64,000 nt of DNA from assembly GCF_907164915.1 (NCBI RefSeq), contig NC_061868.1, forward strand, positions 27,461,819 through 27,525,818, given 5' to 3'. Below, in pieces: positions 11,570 through 23,360 of the stretch. The stretch comes from Impatiens glandulifera (taxonomy: Eukaryota; Streptophyta; Magnoliopsida; Ericales; Balsaminaceae). The translations under genes were made by a program, and so were the position numbers. The notes beneath the pieces are model-generated. The model was not told where the DNA came from. It saw only the letters and a program-made list of their open reading frames with translations, and did not search any database. How positions within the stretch are numbered: position 1 is the first letter of the stretch; every line of letters begins with the position of its first letter.

Positions 11570-12514
11570 TCCTAGGAAACAAAGCTCGTTTTTGTTTCCT
11601 TCATGTTGCTAGATTCCTCAAACTTAACTGCCTCTATTTCATAAGATTTAGCCTCCCCCTTGTCCCTTTGAGTGTGCTTCTTAGCATTAGGATTCTCACC
11701 CCGATTGCTTTGAAGTCCACTAAGCGATCAGCCAGAGCAATGGACGATGGCAAGTTCTTCACATCTTACCTTCTTAGTTCGATTTGCGCCCACGGTTTCA
11801 AAACAGATAAGAAGTTAAACAACTTATCTTCTTCGAACATGTCCTTCACATCCAACATTAGGGAGCTGAAATCCCTCACATAATCCCTGGTCGATCCTGA
11901 ATGTTTCAAATTCCAAAGGGACTCTCTTGCCCTCCATGAAGAGTCGCGAGGCAAAATTGTTCCTTAAGTTCATGCTTTATGATTTCCCACGAGTCAATCT
12001 TCTCCTGATTTGCACTTGCATCATTCGACAAGCGTGCTCTCCACCATAGTTTCACATCCCCTGCAAGGTACAAGCTAGTAATCGAGACCCTTTCTGCCTC
12101 AGGGATCTTCGTTGCTGCGAAATATGTCTCCATATCCCACTGAAAGTTCTCTAACTCTTTGGCACTTCTCAATCCACCAAAGGGTTTCGGTTAACGCACC
12201 TTGAATCTACTTAAAGAAACAGGTGTGATTTCTGTTCCAGAGGCAAAAGCTTTCTTCAAAAGCTTGATCTCAATATCAAGATGCTCCAGTCTTGACTCCA
12301 GGTCTTCCTCCAATGAACGCACCTTTCGCCCAATAGATTCTGACATATCAGCAACATTATCCCGCATGGACAACCATTATGTATTCAGACTATCTATCTG
12401 AACAAATATAGAGTCATCTCCACCAGAGTTTGGGGCACCAACCAAGTCTTCAAGGCGTCTCACCCTTGTGTCCATCTCATGGACCAGACTCTTTATTGTC
12501 TTAGCTTCAGCCAT
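11570..12514 (-). pseudogene. gag pseudogene of the gypsy-type element
   Basis: Starts MAEAKTIKSL at 12514, 27 bp after the primer site. A coiled-coil-like segment (RKVRSLEEDLESRLEHLDIE) precedes the retrotransposon gag core: PKPFGG, FAATKIPEAERVSI, LAGDVKLWWRARLSND, DSWEIIKHELKEQF, then in another frame SSWRARESLWNLKHSGSTRD and EEDKLFNFLSVLKPWAQIEL. Stops occur after DSLNT and FKVR, and the frame shifts near 11945. Shared with unit 2, where SGLKPW is kept. Confidence 0.85.
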
Positions 12515-12540
12515 CTTTGATAAATATCCAGCAGTGTGTG

Positions 12541-12552
12541 GCTCTTATACCA
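12541..12552 (-). promoter_or_regulatory. Degenerate primer-binding site of the gypsy-type element
   Basis: On the minus strand TGGTATAAGAGC begins two bases after the LTR end, one mismatch from the initiator-Met site TGGTATCAGAGC. This fixes the element's orientation. Confidence 0.8.
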
Positions 12553-12554
12553 CT

Positions 12555-13673
12555 TGTCACAAGGGAGAATAGAGCAACGAATTTTTGCTTAATTTTTCAA
12601 CCCTTACACGGCTTGTTTTGCGCACGAAAACAATCAGCCAATTACCGAAGTTTATTTATCGCACATAAATAAACAACTAACTCACAATAATCAATAAGTA
12701 TGCTGGAAAGAGAACACACACAATTACGGGTCGCGCCCAGCTTTATACTTGTATTTAATCTCACTCAAGACAATAAAAAGGGCTATAAATGCTCAAGACT
12801 ACACATAAAATAGACACTCACTAGCTGGGCGGTATTTATCTACCAAAGTCTATCCTAAAACATCTTGTGCAGCTCAAGAGTTATATTTATAGCCAAAGAA
12901 TAACAATCTGCCTAAGGAAATAACAAACTCGAGGATGTGGGGTAAAACTGCTAGGTAGTTGGTGCTGAATCGTGGGTCTTAACTGCCTATAGTGGGTCTT
13001 TAACTTTCCACTACTCCAGTCCCACGATCTTCCTCGGTCTAGCTGCGCCTCAAGTTGTTGGACGTGGGTATAACTACTAGTAGTGGGCTGTACCGTCTAA
13101 TATACCCACGATTTCCATCGGACCCAACTACTATTGATTTTTTCCCCTACATCTACCCATTATGCATACTTTTCTGATCCTCAACCCATCATGTCGATAT
13201 TTCCGGGTCCTCAACTCATCATGCCAACATTTTTGGTTCCTCAACTCATCATGCCGATATTTTCGGGTCCCTCATCTGTTCTCCACCGTTCCTCACCCAA
13301 CCGTGACCAGTCGGCTTCGTATTTTATGTACTCTATACACGCATTGACTTAATACGCTGGCCGTTGTTACTCTTATGCCCACGTCGAATGCACACGACTC
13401 CTCCTAGGCATTCACTAGGTCCTGGAAGTCTGCAATCATGCCACGACAGCTCACTTTGCTAACACTTTATGCCTTAGTCGCGCACATCCGAATTCCCTTC
13501 GGCACCCTTCTCTCGGTCCTGGTATTCCGCAATCATACCATGTCAGAAGGTCGGTCACTTAGCACTTCTCATTCTTGGCGCCCTGTCACACACCGACGAC
13601 TCTTTTTGGGCACCTCTCGGTCCTGGCCTTCCGCAATCAAGAAAGACCTAGGCCACATTTTAAGGTTGTAACC
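12555..13673 (-). repeat. Right LTR of the gypsy-type element
   Basis: 1119 bp, TGTCACAAGG to TTGTAACC on the plus strand; the terminal A of the other LTR is C here. GTAGG follows at 13674-13678. Bases 13147-13270 hold four 29-30 bp repeats. Confidence 0.9.
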
Positions 13674-14088
13674 GTAGGAGACAGAGGAATTTTAGTTGAG
13701 AAATGGGTTCCGCAAGCAAGGATCTTGGGGCATCCAAATGTTGGAGGATTTGTAAGCCATTGTGGGTGGGGTTCTACAATGGAGGCTATGTCATTTGGAA
13801 TCCCAAGCTATACCCATGAACTAAGATCAACCTTGAAATGCGAGGCTTGTGGAGGAAATAGGTGTGGGGTTGGAAGTGAATAGAGATGGTAATGGAGGGC
13901 TTAACGGGGAAGAGATTGCAGAGTTCATAAGTGAAGTGATGGTTGGTGAAAATGGGAAGAAGATAAGGGTTAAAGTTGGAGAAATGAAAGACAAAATCAA
14001 AAGTAAAGGAGAAGAAGACATTGACGGTGTTTTGGAAGAATTGATCAGGCTTCACAATAAAAATATTAATGGAGAAAGCAAAGATTAA

Positions 14089-15603
14089 TAACTCTTTAAT
14101 CATATTTTAAATGGACAAGTTATAAGTTTCTTTATTAAGGTATGAGTAATAGGTCAATGCTTGAAAAATATTATTGACTAATTTAATATTGTCCATTCTA
14201 TTATTATTATTGTTATAGTAATTAATAAAGGTCAAGATAATTAATTATGAATAACCTCTCTAATCATTGAGTTTTTATAATTTGGAGCCATCACTCCAAT
14301 TAGATATTCAACTCATTGATCTGTTCACCAGTCAAGTTCTTCTATTACTAATTTATCATTGTCTCTCTTGTTTGGAATTTGAGAGAAACCTTAAATTAAA
14401 AAATGAACGCTTCATTCATTCCGGGTTAAACACGAAGCGTATTTGAGGAAGTGAACACACTTGGATCACTTCTATTTACAATATTAATAGAAGTGAAACA
14501 AACTTCACTCGATATCGCTTTATTCTCTTCTATAAGCAACTTAAATAGAAGTGAAGCAAACTTTACTCGACAGCGCTTGCTTCACTTTTTTTAACACTGC
14601 TAATAGAGTGAATCAAGTTTAACTCGATTGTATATAATATTTTTTTTATGTTCATTTATTTATAACAAAATGTTTTATTAATTTATTTATATTTATGTTA
14701 TTAATTAAATTATTATTTACTATACTATTTATTTTTTATTAATTAAATAATCATTTACCATAATAATTATTTCAATTTATAAAATAAATATTTTATTTTT
14801 TTTATAATAATTTTGATAAAAAAATGTTTACGACAAAATGTGTTTCCGCTACGTCACTTCAGCTTTGATGATCATTTCACATTAATCCTCATCTCTTCTA
14901 ATTTCACTCTACTAAATAGTACGATTCTATCTATAAGCATTTAGGTTTAAGCGAGTGACATGATTGAGGGGGTGTTATGCTAGTTCTCCTTTAATTATAA
15001 AAAAATAGTATGATTTTCGATATAACTCTATACGATTTGTCGTAAACAAGTTCCTGGTGAAGCAAAAACTTATTATTTCTTACCAGAAACTTATTTCACG
15101 ATTTTTTATAGCAAACAAACTCCTCCGTAGCTCATTACTTCACAATTTATGGGTGAAAATGATACATTTTGAAAATTATTTGCACGTAACGAATTGTTTT
15201 GTTTTGTTTGGACAATTAACAAGATTTTATTTTATTAATATTCAGGAACGAAACAATAATAATGATAATGATGAGAGATATACTATTTCTTTAATATTAT
15301 AAGTTGATTCTGTTTATAATGAAATACACTCCCATGTGAATCACACTTCACTTGTATTGACGTTGTAAATATAGGTGAAACGCGCTCTCATGTGAAGCAC
15401 GCTTGACTTGTGTACTGATCAATAATAACACAATCTACAACCTTCATTTTACAAGATTTTTTTTTTCAACTTCACCAATATTTCGCTTTTTCTATTATCT
15501 AGAATTAATAGTGAATATACAAGTTACCACCATCAATTAAATTTTGATCAAAATAGTCAAATTTTGGAGAATATTTCAGCATAATTTAATCCACATATCG
15601 GTA
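14089..15603. other. AT-rich intergenic region
   Basis: No gene supported. It contains a 3 x 58 bp repeat at 14486-14640 and, at 15320-15415, a pair of related stretches (CTCCCATGTGAATCACAC, CTCTCATGTGAAGCACGC). Confidence 0.5.
14486..14640. repeat. 58-bp tandem repeat, about 2.7 copies
   Basis: Units begin AATAGAAGTGAA at 14486 and 14544 and AATAGAGTGAAT at 14602, each followed by an ACTCGA motif. The period is exactly 58 bp and the third copy is diverged. Conserved at 47721-47875. Confidence 0.75.
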
Positions 15604-16874
15604 GAGAATTTGAGATAGAATAAGATGTCTATAAATTCTATTTAGCATACGCTAAAATAATTGGATTTGGTATAAGACACAGTTCAAAACATAATGATAA
15701 ATTAGGTTCAATATTATATATGATTTTTATTGTTGTAGTACAAATGGTCAAACGGGAAAAACAAAAGAGATGTTTATGTTAAATGCAGTCATTCTAAAAT
15801 AAGGTTCAGTTGTGAGGCAAAAATGAAGATAAAAAAGGCAGATAATAGAGTGTTTAAAGAAGTGAATTTTCTTAGTGAGAATAGTCATCATCTTGGAAGT
15901 CCAAAGAAATCTCACATTTATAGATTTTATAGGAATATTTATGTATCTGCAAACTTATAAATTGAAATGACATTTGATGTGAGAATCCCTCCAAAGGCAT
16001 CAAATGCTCTTATGACGAAACAAGTAGATGGGAGGGACAATTTATGTTTTGTTCCTGAACATTACAAAACTACTTGCGATCCAAAAAAATAGAGATTGTA
16101 ATTGAGGATACATGGGTGGTGTCTTAGAATATTTTCAGAAAATGTTATTTGAGAGTGAGAGTTGGTCTTTTGAAGAGGTATGTCTCCTACAAACACAAGT
16201 TCTTAAATTTTTTTTCAAGAACTTTAACAGACTCATTGAAAAAACTTTAACAGACTCATTGATGAAAGTATATATGATGAGTTAAAAGCTGATTTTATAT
16301 CAATTATTAGTGCACCAAATTTGTCCTACCCAATTGAGATCTTAAAGATGTAAATACTATTTACACTCTTGAGATATTCAAAATTTTGAACAATGGTTCA
16401 TGTCTCACAACTGCGGTGTAGAAATATTTGAGGATGTTGATACAGACAAACTATAAAATAACTCCCCATAAAAGGAGATACCATCATATAGTTATAGTTC
16501 ATAAAAATTGTGATGAAATTGAGTGTAGTTGTCAGATTTGATTTTGGTGGGATTTTGTTTGCTCATTTTCTGAAGATATTCACGATGAGAAACATCATTA
16601 AGATTTATACTAAGTTGATATTAAGAAGGCGGACTCTAACTAAAAAAAATGGATATTTCAATGGTGAACATAATATGTTTTATCAATGTAAGATTGTTAA
16701 TAATAGGTTACAACAAGAGAGTCAAACACCAGTTGGATTTGCTTCCGGTGATGGTACCTCTATAAGTGTCAAAGAATTAAATTGAAGAGAAAACTAACTC
16801 TGGTAAGAGAATGAAAGGTGCCTTAGAGAATAATTCAAAAAAAAAGAAAAGAAACAAGAAAAACAAGACAAACA
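15604..16874 (+). pseudogene. FAR1-related (FRS/FHY3-like) pseudogene
   Basis: FAR1 proteins are transposase-derived transcription factors with an N-terminal FAR1 domain, a MULE transposase core and a C-terminal SWIM zinc finger. Here FEIE*DVYKFYLAYAKIIGFGIRHSS near 15605-15690 is the FAR1 domain, followed by pieces such as VFKEVNFLSENSHHLGSPK and IPPKASNALMTKQVDGRDN in another frame. The C-terminal half starts near 16290, with FEQWFMSHN and FEDVDTDK and a SWIM-like stretch (FDFGGILFAHFLKIF, with Cys changed to Phe) at 16540-16600. The central transposase domain is mostly missing. Stops and frameshifts are frequent, so it is dead. Confidence 0.72.
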
Positions 16875-17062
16875 ATAATAATTCTGGTATATTTTAATGT
16901 CAACAACTACTATACTAACAACTCCACAACATTGAAATAAACGTTTGAGCATAGATGTTGATACTCCATTTAATGTACTTTTTTCATCTAAACTTTCTTG
17001 GGTAGGATCGACAATGTTTAAAGGACCTTCACTTCACATTGCTTCTTTAAACGAAAGATCGT

Positions 17063-17385
17063 AAAATCTTTGAAAATTAAAATATATGCATGTAATTTTC
17101 ATGTAAAATCATTTACACGTTAATGTAAAACCATTTATACCTTAGTGTAAACTGTTGTAAAAACCTACAATATGATTTACTAAAGTTTTTAAAAAATAAT
17201 TAGAAAATTTGTTAAAATCATTCATAATTCTTGGTTTAATGTTCAAATACTACTTTTAATGGTTTAAAACTGAAATAAATACACGAAATACTATTTAAAA
17301 TCCTTGAAAACTTAAATATATGCATGTAATTTTCATATAAAATCATTTACACATTCATGTAAAACCATTTATACATTTATGTATA
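17063..17385. repeat. Dispersed direct repeat of about 90 bp, two copies
   Basis: Copies at 17063-17155 and 17297-17385 share AAATATATGCATGTAATTTT followed by AAAATCATTTACAC and TGTAAAACCATTTATAC. No coding sense. Also in unit 2. Confidence 0.7.
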
Positions 17386-17906
17386 TATTAAAACTATAAA
17401 TAATTTCTATGTACAGGTTCGAATATCTCATATAAAAATTTTAGTCTTGAGTTTTTGGTTGAAGAACACTAGAGGGATGGTGTTGTATAGAGGACATCAA
17501 ATAATTTTTTAAATTATTTGAAGAAAATTACATTTCTTCTTTCAAGGAAACATAGTTCCTGGCAGGATTTCGGTTTTTGGAATTGTTGCATCGCGTTTAA
17601 ATGCTGGATGCCCAGTGGGTTACAACATAAAATCGAGTTTCGTCCATTCATAATTCCATTACGAATTTGTCATAAATTATTTAATTGTTTCTTATTATTA
17701 TAATAGGTTTGCCTTTTTTCTTTTCCATGATGTTTTGAAGTCCACAAGAAACAGTTAGAACGCGAGCTTCCACTCTAAGATACCATAAGCGTGCGATATT
17801 TACTAGCATTCAATATTTTAAAGAACACAATTGAATGACTTATTGGTTTGCTGTTAATTATTCTATTCTATGTATAATAATAACAAATGAAGATTACAAA
17901 AATGAG

Positions 17907-18302
17907 TTAGTGAAGGAATCTAATTACCTGAAATGCTAGTATTTTACTACTATGTGTATCATCATGTCTCCATACTTGTAAATCATGTTGAAATAAGTAA
18001 AACCTTTTCAATTGAGAATCTGAGAATTTGAATATTGACCATTTATGATCGTTTAGTTTATATAATATTCTTTGGAGCGAGGAAATTGAGTTCTCAAAGT
18101 AACTCAATCGAACTAGCCACTTGTTCCACCTCTTTACCTCTAATGGACCACAAGCTCTGGACAATTTGAATATTGACCATTTATGATCGTTTAGTTTATA
18201 TAATCTTCTTTGGAGCGAGGAAATTGAGTTCTCAAAGCAACTCAATCGAACTAGCCACTTGTTCCGCCTCTTTACCTCTAATGGACCACGAGCTCTGGAC
18301 AA
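17907..18302 (-). CDS. Unrecognised 131-codon ORF built on a 138-bp tandem repeat
   Basis: Two 138-bp units (starting near 18031 and 18169) encode near-identical 46-residue blocks including NKWLVRLS(C/Y)FENSISSLQR and LYKLNDHKWSIFK, followed by a unique tail. Because 138 is a multiple of three, the duplication keeps the frame open, which weakens the ORF as evidence of a gene. I do not recognise the family. It is identical in length in unit 2. Most likely a gene fragment or chance ORF. Confidence 0.25.
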   Translation of the reverse strand: MSRARGPLEVKRRNKWLVRLSCFENSISSLQRRLYKLNDHKWSIFKLSRACGPLEVKRWNKWLVRLSYFENSISSLQRILYKLNDHKWSIFKFSDSQLKRFYLFQHDLQVWRHDDTHSSKILAFQVIRFLH

Positions 18303-19875
18303 GTGCGATCTGACGTCTGAAATAAGATCCTCTTAAAGGCGACATCAATGTCTGGTATATAAATGCCTTAGTCGGGCTTCATATATCTCCCCCAACATTC
18401 CTTAATGTTGTAAGAAAGAAATCATTAGGTGTAAGATACTCAATACCGTTCAGCGTAGTAAAAGTAATCTCTGCAACCCATATTGTCATTGGATATATAT
18501 GGTTCAATTATTTTTTCAAAATTGGAAGGATGGTTGGTTGAGCGTTGTTGTTGTTTATTTTTTTTAGTCTTTGCATTTTAATTTATCTAGTTTTGTGTTG
18601 TTGGTTTAACACCTTCAAATCAAACTTCAAGTCATTATTCATCAACTAGTTTTCATCAAAAGAGCCTTTGTCAAAATTTAAAGCTTTTCATTTTTTAAGT
18701 CTTATTCGGATTCGGGTTATTTAAATAACCGGTTATTAAATGATTGATGATTTGAGGTAGGTATATTTTTAGTATAAAGATTTAAAGTATTAATACATAA
18801 TGATAAAATAAAAATAATAATTTTAAAAAAATAATATATTTTAATATTTTAGATAATGAATTGAATAATGAGATAAATGAGAGAAATAGTGATATGATAT
18901 TTGAGGAGTGATAGGGTGAAGTTTAGTATAAGGAATAAGGAGGAATGGTGTGTCACTACATGACTCACTAGAAAAATTAGGATTTAGGGTTTAGGTTTTT
19001 ATAAAACAATTGTTATTTTTTAGCGTTTTGCGCCACATAATTCCCTCTCAAATTCTTCATTTCAAATTCTCTGCTCAATCATTTCTAAATAACCTTACAT
19101 TTAAATAAGTTATAAGTTAGTTATAAGTTATAACCTTACACGTAATTATGTTTTTGGGTTATAAGTTATTTAAATAACCTGTACCATTTTTAATCATTCA
19201 GAACACACTTTTGAGATTTGAAATGAAGTTGGTTGATCAAACTAAATAAACATAAAAATAAAATAAATAATATAGTGTATGTTCTTCAACCATAATACAA
19301 TATATTATATTTAACTTAAAAAATATGATAAATAAATTTTAAAAGTATTATGAAATAAATTTAAAGTTATTTTTTATTTGAAAAATTAACATTATACTCT
19401 ACCGCCAGTCCATACAAATAAAAAATTATTTATTATATACATAAATATGTAAACATATATAAATAAAAAAGTTTAATATAAATGTAAAATTATTTATTTA
19501 AAGTTAAATTTTAAAATATTTATTTTTATTACAAAATATATTCAATTTTATTAATATTAACACAAAAATAAGGAACAATGTTATTATTATTTTTATTTAC
19601 ATAATACTATTATTCATATGATAAGTTGTTAATCATTTTTTAAACTATTTTTATCATTTTTAATATACACAATTTTTTAAACTATTTTTATCATTTTTAA
19701 TATACACAATTTTTAACACATTTAAAATTTATTAGTAATTTATACATATAAATATAAAATTTTAATTATATATTTTTTTAATTTTACAAAATATAATAAA
19801 AAATTTATAGATTTTTTAAATAAGTATAATATAATAAAAAAAACACGCGAAATGTGTGGCAACACTAATTATAAT
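18303..19875. other. AT-rich intergenic region
   Basis: No gene seen. It contains a perfect 2 x 37 bp tandem repeat at 19636-19709 (unit starts TTTTTTAAACTATTTTTATC) and long A/T runs. Confidence 0.5.
19636..19709. repeat. 37-bp tandem repeat, two copies
   Basis: Two adjacent identical copies ending in AATATACACAA; conserved at 52868-52941. Confidence 0.85.
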
Positions 19876-20389
19876 GAGAAATTTAATGAGATGACCATAA
19901 TAATTACATCATTTTGGGAAATAACCAAGGCCCGATAAAATTTATAAAAATGACTCTTTTGGATGAAAATATCTTCGTGTCACGCGACACGTTGGGTTAT
20001 TACATGACGCGACTGCGTGCCACGTGACAGGGTATTTTCGTCTTTATACAGGCCCAAAAGGCCATTTTTGCAATGTTTATGAAGCGTTGGTCATTTTAAA
20101 AAAAAGCGCGCATCTCTTATAAAATGCGATGACAAACTACGAACTGAATTGCGACGAAGAGGTGTCGCATTTCTCTTCTCTTCTCTTTAACCCTTATGTC
20201 CTTTATAGCTGAATTTTTTTTGTGTTTAATTGATTCGCCTTGATTGAATTCAGATGTCGATGGGGTCCCTATTGATGAGGTTGGATGGATTGATACGGTC
20301 TAATGTTGATTCACCTTGCGGAGCGAGCGCGATTGTTGATCGTTTGATAGTTATCTATTGCGTCTCGAGGTTGGTTGAATCTCGTGGAT

Positions 20390-20467
20390 GCGTCTCACGA
20401 ACGTGTCTCGCGAATGCGTCTCGCGAATGCGTCTCGCGATCGCGTCTTGCGAATGCGTCTCACGACC
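20390..20467. repeat. 13-bp GC-rich minisatellite (GCGTCTCGCGAAT)
   Basis: Six imperfect units in unit 1 against five in unit 2 (53623-53687). The 13-bp difference shifts the frame of any overlapping ORF, so the ORF at 20254-20490 is not considered a gene. Confidence 0.85.
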
Positions 20468-21020
20468 TAAATTGTGTCTCGCAACAATGATAAAAGTTTG
20501 GAATATGATTTGTTTTGATTTTGTTGTTTAGGAGATCAAAACGAGTGAGAATGATGATGAAAGAATTGTATTTGTAACTTTGGGGACAACTTGTTTTGAT
20601 TCTTTTGTTAAAATTGTGGACACTTCTCTTGTATTAAGTCGTCAACATTCTGTAGTTTGTTTATTCATTCATAATCATTGAAAATGGATGCTTGACTGTA
20701 GATTACTTTACCTTCTCTCTTTCAGTATAGCTGATTATTTGAGATCAACCTCCCTTGCAATCAGTCATGCAAGTAAAACATTCATATTTTCCTATCTTAG
20801 TAATTTTATACTTTGGATATTCATGTCCAATAATTTGTTTGAATTCAATAATTAATATTACACACATTAAACCTCTCTATCTTTTAATTGTTTTCCATAA
20901 ATAAATTCAAGAAAAATAATAAATTTGGATGATTCAAATGAAGTGCCTATTACTCAAGCTTGGACATGCGTTTTACTAAAATCAAAATTTTCATTCAAAC
21001 TTTATCCAAGAGGGGCATTC

Positions 21021-23360
21021 TGTAGACACTCATTTTTGTTCCCCAAATTTTATTATTCTAAAAAGGTTAATAGCACTGGAATTAGAAATTGATTTAAGGA
21101 ACAATGTCGTATCAATTGGTTTCTAAAATAATTAATTGAGGAATTATTTTAAAAATCCATGTGTTACAAACAAATAATTAAGGTGAATAATAGATTAAGG
21201 GAATTACTATCATTATTTATTAGGTATTTTGGGAAAGATAAAAATTAGTTGATCAAAATATATTTATATAATAAATAAAATAATAATTAAAGTTTGAAAA
21301 AAATTAATCTATTATTATCTATATTATTTTGTAAATATGTTGGATGTTAAAGTATAAAATAAAATACAAAATAATAAATGGTAAGTTGACTAATAATTAA
21401 TATACTTATTAATGTTATTTTCATTTTATTTAGAGATATTTTGAAAATGCATAAATAAGATGTAATAAATATATATATGTTTGATATTAATTTTATTATT
21501 TATTTTTGCATTCTAATTGATTTATAAAGAAATAAGCCCAAACCTAATGAAAGGAAGCCCAATCCGAAAGAGGTCCAGACCACCAGATGAAATAATCCTA
21601 GTAGCTTAAGCATAATAATAATAAAAAAAAAGATTTCGTCTCCACCGACTTTTTTCAGAGAGAAAGAGAGCGAGGCTCTCGCAAAGATAAAGGGTTCATT
21701 TGACCGATTCCCGCCACCGACTTCCCTCTCAAGCCACGATCGGTAGATTTGGTATTCCGATAGATCCGGCGACTTCCTCCAGCCACGTCTGCGGTAGGCT
21801 TTGGTCTCCCAATGCCCGCCGAGAAGACCGCATTGTCCTCTGATCTAGTCTCCGAAGACCGCATCGTCCTCTGATCTAGTCTCTCAGCCGAGAAGATCAT
21901 GTCAAAACTAACACCGGATGTCTATAAAAGGAGATCGAGCAGACAAAGAGAGAGAGGGGAGAGAAAAAAATAAAAGGGAGAGAAGATATGGAGCACGATT
22001 CTTCCTGGTATTTTAAAGGATTTTCAGAAAAATCATTCTTCTCTTCCTGAGTGATTGTGAGTACGTATATTTTGAGCAGTAGTTATTTGTTGATCATGTA
22101 GTTGTCGAAGAACAATTGATATCACTGTAAGTGCATTTTCTTTGTTGTTTTTTTTATATATACATATCATTTTTTTCATTGAAAGATCTGGAGCGAAATT
22201 ACATGAATGTCTAAATATATATGATGTTGTTTGAGATGGGCAAATTAATCTTTGCTAGATAGATCTGTGAATATTATTGTGATATTTATTAGATTAGGTT
22301 GATTTTTGGTTGGATTTTGGCTACTAAATTCAAAGATGAACATATTAGATGTAAAGATGAACAGGGAGGTTGAAAATGAGTATCTGAAACTGAAATACTC
22401 CATGCCGGCTAATTAGTTTATAATTTATTCTTGACTGCTGTTAATGAGTTTATTATAGCCTAGTTTTGTTTTAAATATGCAGAGAATCAAAAGACAAAAA
22501 AAATAACTCAAACCATCTTATCACGATGATTTACTAAACATTTAGGTCTATTATTTTATTTATTTATTTATATTATTTTTTATTAAATTATATTCATCAT
22601 GAATAATTAAATAGTAACTAAATAATGAAAAAAATTAATTAAGGAAGTAATATTTAGGAAAGTTAAAATTTATTCTAGAATTAAGGATCAGTTTGGTCAT
22701 TATCTAATTTTTCATATTTTATTACTTTTGTTTTGTTTTGTTTTAGGGCTCTAAAAATCCTAAAACTAATTTTATGTATAAAATGTAAATTACTTACTTG
22801 ATTATAAATTAATATTGGATACATGTCTATTAATATATTAGTGTTTGGCATGATTAGAAAAATGTCTAGACTTATGATTTAAGTATTATTTTATAAACTC
22901 TACTATATTTATATAATCTTTATGCTTCGTTTGTAATTAATGCTTTGAACGAATTGAAATGATTATTAAGATATATCCTTAGCATTAAGATTTAGTACGG
23001 TAGAATCCAAAATGTCTAAAATGTAAAGTGTAATAATATTTTTTTTAACGGCCAAAATTGTTGAAGTAGAGACTGTTTTTTAATGGGCATGTGAGACATA
23101 GCTCCAAAAGCCTTTTTCACGTATAACCAAGCACCGAATCTTTAAAGAATTTCTTTTCAAAGGCGTTACTGTTTTACATGCCAAATAATTTATTTTTCCT
23201 AATTTTATAAAAATTTAGGTGGTGACTCTTTAGTCACAAACTGATTTTTAAACAATTCTCCAATTTGACTTAATTTTATTTCAAATTTTTTTAAAGAGAT
23301 TTTTATATTTTATATTTATTTCTTAAAAGTCAAGAAAATCATTTTTTGGGGCAAACATTT
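21021..23360 (+). repeat. Large LTR-like block, probably Ty3-gypsy (Tat/Ogre-type) LTR
   Basis: AAGAGGGGCATTC (polypurine-like) is followed by TGTAGACACTCATTTTTG, a start typical of large plant gypsy LTRs. TATAAAAG at 21923-21930 with a purine-rich downstream tract (AGAGAGAGAGGGG) looks like an LTR promoter. Near 23217 is TAGGTGGTGACTC, a motif common near the ends of such LTRs. No terminal CA or target duplication could be fixed, so the right edge is approximate. No internal coding region remains. Confidence 0.45.
21923..21930 (+). promoter_or_regulatory. TATA box of the LTR-like block
   Basis: TATAAAAG followed after about 10 bp by AGCAGACAAAGAGAGAG. Conserved at 55128-55135 within a diverged block. 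Confidence 0.45.

Larger units (their letters stand above)
4753..13673 (-). mobile_element. Non-autonomous Ty3-gypsy-type LTR element (gag-protease only) inside UGT pseudogene B
   Basis: Plus-strand ends are TGTCAC...GTAAC(A/C), flanked by GTAGG at 4748-4752 and 13674-13678. Read on the minus strand: LTR 13673-12555, primer-binding site TGGTATAAGAGCC, gag, zinc knuckle and aspartic protease, a 161-codon ORF, a GGTGGTGGTG tract, then the second LTR. No reverse transcriptase, RNase H or integrase is present; the internal region is only 2.06 kb. This matches the published TR-GAG type of parasitic LTR element. The second LTR was later split by a copia element. Shared with unit 2. Confidence 0.88.
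4256..14088 (+). pseudogene. UGT pseudogene B (UGT94-like), split by nested retrotransposons
   Basis: The 5' part is 4256-4752 and the 3' part 13674-14088; a gypsy element with 5-bp duplication GTAGG lies between. The end of exon 1 (NDQGQSRG), a phase-1 intron at 4278-4340 (GTAAGT donor, TTTCAACAG acceptor) and exon 2 (ILVKTFGEIEG, LVPTGPLVQ, REEIARGLELSTVNFIWVLR) match the intact gene. Lesions: most of exon 1 lost, a 37-bp tandem duplication at about 4371-4443, TAG stop at 4592, a short deletion after FGIP near 13804 and further frameshifts. The PSPG box retains SHCGWGS. The 3' part ends with TAA at 14086-14088. Confidence 0.92.

Noticed and set aside
13134..13352. ORFs across the LTR repeat
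   Set aside because: Translation of 29-30 bp non-coding repeats in the LTR.
18975..18995. Telomere-like TTTAGGGTTTAGG
   Set aside because: Only about two units; expected by chance in AT-rich plant DNA.
20254..20490. ORF MSMGSLLMRL... near the MULE left end
   Set aside because: Mostly the 13-bp minisatellite, and its frame changes in unit 2 by loss of one unit; no family.
21655..21900. 81-codon minus-strand ORF in the LTR-like block
   Set aside because: Produced by short tandem duplications; not preserved in unit 2.
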